9,687 nt of DNA from Candidatus Parcubacteria bacterium (lineage in GTDB: Bacteria > Patescibacteriota > Patescibacteriia > Patescibacteriales > UBA12075). A model generated the notes under the pieces. The model was not told where the DNA came from. It made no database searches and worked only from the letters and a program-made list of their open reading frames with translations. The position numbers and the translations under genes were made by a program. Of this stretch, positions 5,463 through 9,687 are shown one piece after another (the stretch's first letter is position 1; every line of letters starts with the position of its first letter). Location of the stretch: the NCBI GenBank assembly GCA_023142215.1, contig JAGLJW010000043.1, forward strand, positions 1 to 9,687, in the 5' to 3' direction.

Positions 5463-5825
5463 GCTTGAGCGTTCTTTTTTGAAAGAAGCATGTGTTTATT
5501 GTTGTTATTATGGGAAGCTGTGTGTTTTTGGCAAGGGTATTATAGTTGCAAAGTTTTTCAAGAAAGGCAATTCTAAAAAGTTTTGCGAAAGAGAATTTAA
5601 TTTTAAAGATTTTATTCCGCAACTTCTGGTAGCTTTAATCCCTTTAGTTATAGGAATAGTTCTTCTTATTTCAAGAGGCTTTGATGTGCTAATTTTAATT
5701 TCCATAGTTTATCTTCTTCTTTCATGGTTTGTTGTTAACTCAATTCTTTACGGAAAGATTGTTTGCTTGCATTGTAAGCAAGGTAGTATTTGTTGTCCGG
5801 CTTTGAAATTTTTTATGAAGAAAAA
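5453..5825 (+). repeat. long direct repeat, unit 2 (within mem copy 2)
   Basis: Gap-free partner of 2947-3319, offset 2506 bases. To the left of 5453 the similarity stops abruptly inside a palindrome; to the right it ends at the shared GAAGAAAAA. Confidence 0.95.
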
Positions 5826-5829
5826 CTAA
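5453..5829 (+). pseudogene. 5'-truncated second copy of the two-cysteine-cluster membrane protein (mem copy 2)
   Basis: This copy matches mem copy 1 from residue 50 to 173 and ends at a TAA (5827-5829), four residues earlier than copy 1. It keeps both cysteine clusters (CVYCCYYGKLCVFGKG and CLHCKQGSICCPA), Cys93's equivalent and the last two membrane helices, but has lost the first two helices and the original start. The only start available is a TTG at 5461, giving 122 residues, without a ribosome-binding site. The frame is undisturbed, and nine of fourteen differences from copy 1 are silent. It is therefore either a recent pseudogene or a still-translated short form. A possible promoter at 5383-5412 leaves the second option open. 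Confidence 0.8.
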
Positions 5830-5949
5830 GTAATAGATTAGATTGGAATTAAGATAAGAAGTGACTAGGAATTTAGATTTTACAAAAAGAGTAAAATTAT
5901 GGTAAAATTTTATTATTAATATATATAGTTAACAATTAATTTTAAATAT

Positions 5950-7083
5950 ATGAAAACAATTGCCCATGCATGGGTAGCGTTAATGGCCTTAGAAAGATTA
6001 AAAAAAATAAAAAAATCTGATTCATTTCAGCGTAGTTTTCTGGGAGGAAATTTTCCAGAATATTTTTTAGGAGATAATTTTGATGATTATTTTCAAAAAC
6101 AAGCTGAGAGTTTTGTTAAATTTTTTGATAAACGCAAAGATGCTTTTCTTAAAGGTGCTTGGTTTCCTGATAGTGTAATTTCTGATAATTTAACTGGTGG
6201 GCATACTTTTAAATTAAAAAAACCTTCAAACAAAGAAGAGCGGGAAGAGGCAAAACAATTTGAAAATAGAGTACCAAAACATCTCTCTTCATTAGAAAAA
6301 CTAAATATTAAAAAATCACGACTTAAAGAAAAGGTTTGTCGTAAATCAAAATATGTTCTTCCTGATCGTTGTGAAGCATTATCGCACTCTATTAGAGATA
6401 TGGTTTTAATTTATAAAAAAGAGCAAAAAGGATCTGAAATTATATTTAATGACAATCAAATCACTCTCTATTTTTTAATGCTTAGTCACTATATAGCAGA
6501 TGCACATGTGCCACCACATTGTGATAGTAGAGATTTTTATGGTCCCTCAACTATTCATCCAGATATGGAAAAATATTGGGATAAAGAAATTAAAAAATTT
6601 TATGGATTTGATAAAAAAAGAAAGGTTTTTAATTATGATCTTGATGGAGCACCAGAATTAATTAAAAATGAAGATAAAATAAAACAATTTTCAGAATCTT
6701 TTCTTTGTAAAACGATAGAAGAATTAAGCAAAAGAAAATGGGATTTAAAAAAAATAAAAGGAAAGTTGGCTAGCAAAGAAATTATTGGAGAAGGGAATAA
6801 AAAAATTTATGATTATATTAAGGCTGTTTGTTTTGCTTCTTATTTAATTTCAACTGATTTTATTCCAGAAAACATTAAGAAGGAAGAATATAAAAAGATT
6901 AAGATTATGGAAGATCCAAAATATAAGGAAAAACTTGATCAGATTAGTATATATGTTTTAGCTGACGCCATTGATTCAATTGCCCTTATTTGGTTGTTGA
7001 CTTGGGATAAGTATAATAAATTGAAAAATGAGATTGAAAGTAAAATAAAAAAAATTGATAAAGAAGGAGGATTTATTAAATGA
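5950..7083 (+). CDS. zinc-dependent phospholipase C / S1-P1 nuclease-like protein, 377 aa
   Basis: The protein has the residue pattern of the zinc phospholipase C and S1/P1 nuclease fold: MKTIAHAW at the N-terminus (His6, Trp8), GAWFPDSV with Asp74, GGHTF with His85, EALSHSIRD with His145, LSHYIADAHVPPH (His180, Asp184, His186, His190), and a late helix YVLADAIDSIALIWLLTW. In the characterised family these His and Asp residues hold a three-zinc centre that cleaves phosphodiester bonds in phospholipids or single-stranded nucleic acid. The usual N-terminal Trp ligand follows a cleaved signal; here there is no signal peptide and the first residues are already motif, so activity and location are uncertain. 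Residues 91-140 are a Lys/Glu-rich insertion, and the C-terminus is basic. The stop is TGA. A 17-residue relic of a paralog lies at 5287-5337. The ATG has no Shine-Dalgarno motif. Confidence 0.75.
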   Translation: MKTIAHAWVALMALERLKKIKKSDSFQRSFLGGNFPEYFLGDNFDDYFQKQAESFVKFFDKRKDAFLKGAWFPDSVISDNLTGGHTFKLKKPSNKEEREEAKQFENRVPKHLSSLEKLNIKKSRLKEKVCRKSKYVLPDRCEALSHSIRDMVLIYKKEQKGSEIIFNDNQITLYFLMLSHYIADAHVPPHCDSRDFYGPSTIHPDMEKYWDKEIKKFYGFDKKRKVFNYDLDGAPELIKNEDKIKQFSESFLCKTIEELSKRKWDLKKIKGKLASKEIIGEGNKKIYDYIKAVCFASYLISTDFIPENIKKEEYKKIKIMEDPKYKEKLDQISIYVLADAIDSIALIWLLTWDKYNKLKNEIESKIKKIDKEGGFIK

Positions 7084-7193
7084 TTTAGAATTATTGAGAA
7101 AATAATAATAAATTTGCAATTTAAGTTAATAATAATTAAAAAATTTTCAAAATTTGAATATTAGAAATAGATTAATTAATAAATAAAAAAATT

Positions 7194-7916
7194 ATGAACA
7201 AAAATTTTTTAACCATTGCTTGTTTGGTAATGATAACGATAACTTTAAGTAGTTGTAGTTTATTGGGAGGGGATAAGGAAGGTAAAGAAAATATAGATAA
7301 TAAGAAAACAACAGAAAAATCTAAGACTAAAGAGAGCAAAAAAAGTATCAATGAAGATAGCAAAGATAACGATGGTAAAGATGGAAATTATTTTGAGACA
7401 ATGGAGGATTTAATGAAACGTGGTAAAACCATGAAATGTACCTATACGCAAGAAATTGAAGATGGACCGACAGCGAGTGGTATAATTTATATGTCTGATG
7501 GAAATGCACGGACAGAAATTACTATGAATGAAGGGACTGATCGTGTTGGAAAAATGTATGCAATTACAGATCAGGATTGGGTTTATAGCTGGACGGAATC
7601 TTCGCCGAAAGGTTTTAAAATGACAAAAGAAGCATCAGAAATGAGCAAGGAGAATAAAGAAACAATATCTGATATGACAGATGAGATAGATTTTACATGT
7701 AAATCATGGAAAAAGGATAGCTCTAAATTTAAAGCTCCGACAGGTATTGTATTTGAGGATATGAGTGAAATGCTTGAGGATTTTGCCGATATGGATTTAG
7801 AAAAAGAAATAGAAGATGCGGAAGCAATGGGTCATGAATTTATTTGTAATCATTGTAAAAATGCACCAGATCCAGAAGATTGTTTGGGTGGTATAGTTTG
7901 TGATTGGTCTAAATAG
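7194..7916 (+). CDS. lipoprotein, 240 aa
   Basis: A clear lipoprotein signal is present: MNKNF, a hydrophobic core, then LSSC with the lipidated Cys21. Residues 27-65 form a Lys/Ser/Asp/Glu linker of low complexity. Residues 66-190 look beta-rich: MKCTYTQEIEDGPTASGIIY, then DGNARTEITM, MYAITDQDWVYSW and a CKSWKKDSSKFKAPTGIVF segment. I recall this arrangement (CxWxxDxSKFxxPxxVxF) in lipoproteins common in Patescibacteria; the pattern suggests a LolA-like curved sheet, which is inference. The C-terminus carries FICNHCKNAPDPEDCLGGIVC with four cysteines in a short disulfide- or metal-binding knot. It should sit on the outer face of the membrane. It lies 40 bp before the NUDIX gene and may share a transcript with it. 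Confidence 0.82.
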   Translation: MNKNFLTIACLVMITITLSSCSLLGGDKEGKENIDNKKTTEKSKTKESKKSINEDSKDNDGKDGNYFETMEDLMKRGKTMKCTYTQEIEDGPTASGIIYMSDGNARTEITMNEGTDRVGKMYAITDQDWVYSWTESSPKGFKMTKEASEMSKENKETISDMTDEIDFTCKSWKKDSSKFKAPTGIVFEDMSEMLEDFADMDLEKEIEDAEAMGHEFICNHCKNAPDPEDCLGGIVCDWSK

Positions 7917-7955
7917 AGATGTTTAATTATGAATATAGATTGAATTTAAAAAAAT

Positions 7956-8528
7956 ATGAAAATAAAAAAGGTAATTCCAGATGAGGCGAAAAAAGTTTTT
8001 GATGGTGTAATTTTTGACGTGTATCAATGGCAACAAAAAATGTTTGATGAATCGTATGCTACTTTTGAAAGATTAAAAAGAATTGATACCGCTGTTGTTA
8101 TTCCAATAACAAACAATGGTGAAGTTTTAATTTTGAATCAAGAACAACCGCAGAGAGGAAAATTTATCAGTTTACCAGCTGGTCAGCTTGAAAGGAATGA
8201 AGATCCAAAAGTCGGAGCAGCGCGAGAATTATTGGAAGAAACTGGTTATAAAGCTAAAGAATTAGAGTTGTGGGAAATACAACAGCCACATAGTAAAATT
8301 GATTGGAAAGTTTATATCTATATTGGACGAGGCTGTGAAAAAATAGCTAAACAAAATTTAGATGTTGGTGAAAAAATTGAAGTTTTAAAAGTTTTAATTA
8401 AAGAATTTGTACAAAAAATGTTTTTTTGTGAGATTAGAGAAGTTGGAGTTTTGCTCAAGATGCTCAAGGAGGGGATTAGAGATGACGAAAAAGGTATTGA
8501 AAAAATGAAGAAGATTTTATTTAGGTAG
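7956..8528 (+). CDS. NUDIX hydrolase, ADP-ribose pyrophosphatase-like, 190 aa
   Basis: A perfect NUDIX box is visible at residues 76-98: G76, five residues, E82, seven residues, then R90-E91-L-L-E94-E95-T-G97-Y98, matching GX5EX7REUXEEXGU. These residues hold the divalent metals that cleave nucleoside diphosphate linkages. The preceding strands (AVVIPITNNGEVLILNQEQP and FISLPAGQLE) fit the ADP-ribose or nucleotide-sugar pyrophosphatase branch, and length is normal for it. The tail is Lys/Glu-rich. Substrate cannot be assigned with certainty. The protein is cytoplasmic. It is followed by 48 bp and then the convergent toxin-antitoxin pair. The ATG follows A-rich sequence with no clear Shine-Dalgarno motif. 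Confidence 0.9.
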   Translation: MKIKKVIPDEAKKVFDGVIFDVYQWQQKMFDESYATFERLKRIDTAVVIPITNNGEVLILNQEQPQRGKFISLPAGQLERNEDPKVGAARELLEETGYKAKELELWEIQQPHSKIDWKVYIYIGRGCEKIAKQNLDVGEKIEVLKVLIKEFVQKMFFCEIREVGVLLKMLKEGIRDDEKGIEKMKKILFR

Positions 8529-8576
8529 AAAATAAATAAAAACCCACTATTCATGGATTCTTATTTTATCATTATG

Positions 8577-8831
8577 TTATTTTATTTTCTCGTCAAATTC
8601 CTCTTTCGTGCATATTTTTGATTCAATAAATTTTTTCATTAAATCTTTTACAATAAATTTATTTACATGTGAATTTTTAAAAGGAATTGGAAATGGTCTT
8701 ATCCAAAGACTATATTTGACTAGTATATTGTGTTTTCCGCCAGCACTAACATCTATTGAGCTATTTTTTTTGACTAACCATTTTAACAACCTTGAAATAT
8801 TTTTTCTTTTTACATTCGCATATTCTCCCAT
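8577..8831 (-). CDS. HicA-like mRNA interferase toxin candidate, 84 aa
   Basis: The layout fits the HicA double-stranded-RNA-binding fold: an N-terminal helix (VKRKNISRLLKWLVKKN), a strand, then SAGGKHNILVKY with His34 in the G-x-H position where HicA toxins carry their catalytic His. Next come strands ending RPFPIPFKNSHVNKFIVKDL, matching the HicA P(F/x)...(V/I)...xIL segment, and a final helix. HicA cleaves mRNA independently of ribosomes. It starts one base after the stop of the 8833-9222 gene on the same strand, so the two are translationally coupled, as in toxin-antitoxin pairs. The motif match is partial and family assignment is by eye; a general YcfA-like RNA-binding protein is the alternative. 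Confidence 0.55.
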   Translation of the reverse strand: MGEYANVKRKNISRLLKWLVKKNSSIDVSAGGKHNILVKYSLWIRPFPIPFKNSHVNKFIVKDLMKKFIESKICTKEEFDEKIK

Positions 8832-8832
8832 T

Positions 8833-9222
8833 TTATACTAATTTTAATTCTCTGTTTTTAATTAAACTCATATCGGACTTTTCAATAGAATAATTGTTCA
8901 ATTTTTTAAATTCATCTGGTTTGGGATTAAATCTTTTGACCTTGCTAAGAGTATTTATACAGTTACTCGGAACTTCATAAACTGAATATATGGTATCATT
9001 TACCATTTCAACAAAGTCATTTGCTGATTTTGCCTGGGTTTTATATTTATGACCATCTGCCAGAATATCACCAATTATAAATTTACCATCTCTAAACCAG
9101 CTAACTTTAATTTCCTCTGGTAGTTTATGGAAATTTGAAAGCAAAACCTCCTCATTGGGTTCGGTGTTGATAATCAGATTAAAGATATTTTTTAGTTTAT
9201 TTTTATAATACACTGAAAACAT
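8833..9222 (-). CDS. HicB-like antitoxin candidate, 129 aa
   Basis: The central part, VSWFRDGKFIIGDILADGHK (40-59) followed by YKTQAKSANDFVEMVNDTIY (60-79), has the strand-strand-helix order of the HicB partial RNase H fold, where a short strand hairpin precedes an 'A..N..EAI' helix. The C-terminal third (VKRFNPKPDEFKKL...) has no recognisable DNA-binding domain, so self-regulation is uncertain. It is upstream of the HicA-like gene with one base between stop and start (GTATAA-A-ATG), antitoxin first. A promoter candidate lies at 9253-9281. Similarity to HicB is weak; the pairing with the neighbour is the stronger evidence. Confidence 0.45.
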   Translation of the reverse strand: MFSVYYKNKLKNIFNLIINTEPNEEVLLSNFHKLPEEIKVSWFRDGKFIIGDILADGHKYKTQAKSANDFVEMVNDTIYSVYEVPSNCINTLSKVKRFNPKPDEFKKLNNYSIEKSDMSLIKNRELKLV

Positions 9223-9252
9223 AATTTTATTATTTTTTATAAATATTATATT

Positions 9253-9281
9253 ATTTAATACTATTTATTATAATATGTCAA
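9253..9281 (-). promoter_or_regulatory. promoter candidate for the HicB/HicA-like pair
   Basis: On the minus strand a perfect TTGACA (9281-9276) is followed after 17 bases by TTAAAT (9258-9253), a moderate -10 match. The distance to the ATG at 9222 is about 30 bases. Surrounding sequence is nearly all A and T, so the -10 is the weaker element. Confidence 0.45.
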
Positions 9282-9496
9282 CAATACAACGAACATTGAA
9301 ATTACTTTTAAAATATTTTTATCGATATTAGTCTTATTAATACATTGTGTTATTTTATAATATTGTAACATATTTACAGTGTATAAACAAATTATTGGGT
9401 ATTTTTCCTTTAATAGTAATTAACAAATTAGTACCAACCTGTTCAATGTGTATTTCACACTTGTTGTTTTGCAATATCTTTTAATGAGAATAAACC

Positions 9497-9514
9497 TTTT
9501 TTTTTGGGGGGGGG
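9497..9514. repeat. homopolymer junction: nine T then nine G
   Basis: T9 (9497-9505) runs directly into G9 (9506-9514). Such tracts slip in replication and are also prone to sequencing and assembly error, so both length and flanking join should be treated with care. Confidence 0.9.
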
Positions 9515-9562
9515 TACTAGTTTGAAGCAGGTCACGTAAAAGGTGCAAGTACCCCACGTGAC
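9511..9562. other. interleaved (pseudoknot-type) inverted repeats
   Basis: GGGGTACT (9511-9518) pairs with AGTACCCC (9548-9555), 8 bp. GTCACGT (9531-9537) pairs with ACGTGAC (9556-9562), 7 bp. The four arms occur in the order A, B, A', B', with A' and B' directly adjacent. In RNA this is a pseudoknot topology; in DNA the two stems would be alternatives. No known family is recognised. Confidence 0.6.
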
Positions 9563-9633
9563 ACACATCAAAATCGCAACAAACCGTTATTATCCTGGCA
9601 GAATTGCGCAATAATTCTATCTTTACACGGCTT

Positions 9634-9664
9634 GCCACGAGTGAGCGAAGCGATTTTTCGTGGC
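9634..9664. repeat. 7-bp inverted repeat abutting the tRNA 3' end
   Basis: GCCACGA (9634-9640) is the exact reverse complement of TCGTGGC (9658-9664). The right arm includes the GCCA end of the minus-strand tRNA. The loop carries GTGAGCGAAGCG, a G+C-richer motif unlike the rest of the window. No T-tract follows on the minus strand, so it is not a standard terminator; it could be a processing hairpin or a partial copy of the tRNA end. Confidence 0.5.
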
Positions 9665-9687
9665 TCGGAGACAGGGATTCGAACCCC
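9661..9687 (-). tRNA. tRNA, 3' part only (T-loop, acceptor strand and CCA; cut by window edge)
   Basis: On the minus strand the last 27 bases read GGGG-TTCGAAT-CCCTG-TCTCCGA-G-CCA. This is the remaining part of a T-stem, a perfect 7-base T-loop TTCGAAT, the 3' T-stem (5), the 3' acceptor strand (7), discriminator G and encoded CCA, all of standard length. The anticodon and 5' half lie beyond the right edge, so the amino acid is unknown. The 5' acceptor strand should read TCGGAGA, and discriminator G fits several tRNAs such as Ser or Asn. Confidence 0.85.

Larger units (their letters stand above)
9223..9660. other. gene-free stretch
   Basis: No credible protein gene is seen. The left part (9223-9490) is A/T-rich and holds the promoter candidate. 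The right part (9490-9660) has visibly higher G+C, with the T9-G9 tract, the interleaved inverted repeats and the hairpin touching the tRNA end. The base-composition change suggests different origins for the two parts. Confidence 0.7.

Noticed and set aside
8529..8576. Bidirectional terminator between the convergent NUDIX and HicA-like genes
   Set aside because: Only a CCA/TGG mini-stem with A- and T-rich flanks is present; too weak to annotate, although the location is where one would expect it.
9420..9638. 72-codon minus-strand frame
   Set aside because: It crosses the T9-G9 tract and the interleaved inverted repeats, has no recognisable protein features and ends next to the tRNA.
1..9687. 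CRISPR array or phage gene cluster
   Set aside because: No regularly spaced short repeats and no capsid, terminase or integrase genes are seen.

Overview
This strongly AT-rich window looks like a Candidate Phyla Radiation (Patescibacteria) genome. That reading rests on protein style, not on a marker gene. The evidence is a type IV secretion-type motor ATPase in the form common in that group, followed by a small conserved protein often seen there, together with Cys-rich secreted proteins, lysine-rich small proteins, a lipoprotein of a common Patescibacterial type, and few Shine-Dalgarno sequences. TAA, TAG and TGA all appear as stops, so the standard bacterial code is the simplest reading.

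Layout. Positions 1-2771 (+): the C-terminal end of the motor ATPase, a conserved 226-aa protein, a four-helix membrane protein, a small zinc-ribbon protein and a secreted or anchored Cys-rich protein. Positions 2802-3335 (+): a membrane protein with two cysteine clusters (called 'mem' here). Positions 3336-5830: a degraded accessory stretch. It holds a structured intergenic segment, a probable frameshifted two-helix membrane gene, one intact minus-strand hypothetical gene (3863-4372), and the C-terminal stump of a membrane protein cut off at the probable tip of an ISL3-type insertion sequence. It also holds the decayed end of that transposase, a 51-bp scrap of a gene related to the phospholipase C/P1-nuclease-like gene downstream, two strong inverted repeats, and a 5'-truncated second copy of mem. 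Positions 5950-8528 (+): the full-length zinc-dependent phospholipase C/S1-P1 nuclease-like protein, a lipoprotein and a NUDIX hydrolase. Positions 8577-9222 (-): a tightly coupled pair that looks like a HicB antitoxin and HicA toxin. Positions 9223-9660 have no gene but hold a T/G homopolymer junction and interleaved inverted repeats. The right edge cuts a minus-strand tRNA, leaving its T-arm, 3' acceptor strand and encoded CCA.

How the parts relate. The order mem - decayed insert - phospholipase scrap - truncated mem - complete phospholipase fits an old tandem duplication of a mem-phospholipase pair, later disrupted by an insertion sequence and deletions. The two mem copies show only 3 differences in their first 268 shared bases but 11 in the last 105. 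That pattern suggests partial gene conversion between them. Many products appear to be envelope or secreted proteins, so the window is best read as an envelope/secretion neighbourhood with a decaying accessory patch and a toxin-antitoxin pair. I see no clear new multi-gene system; the best leads are the mosaic at 4687-5830 and the interleaved inverted repeats near the tRNA.
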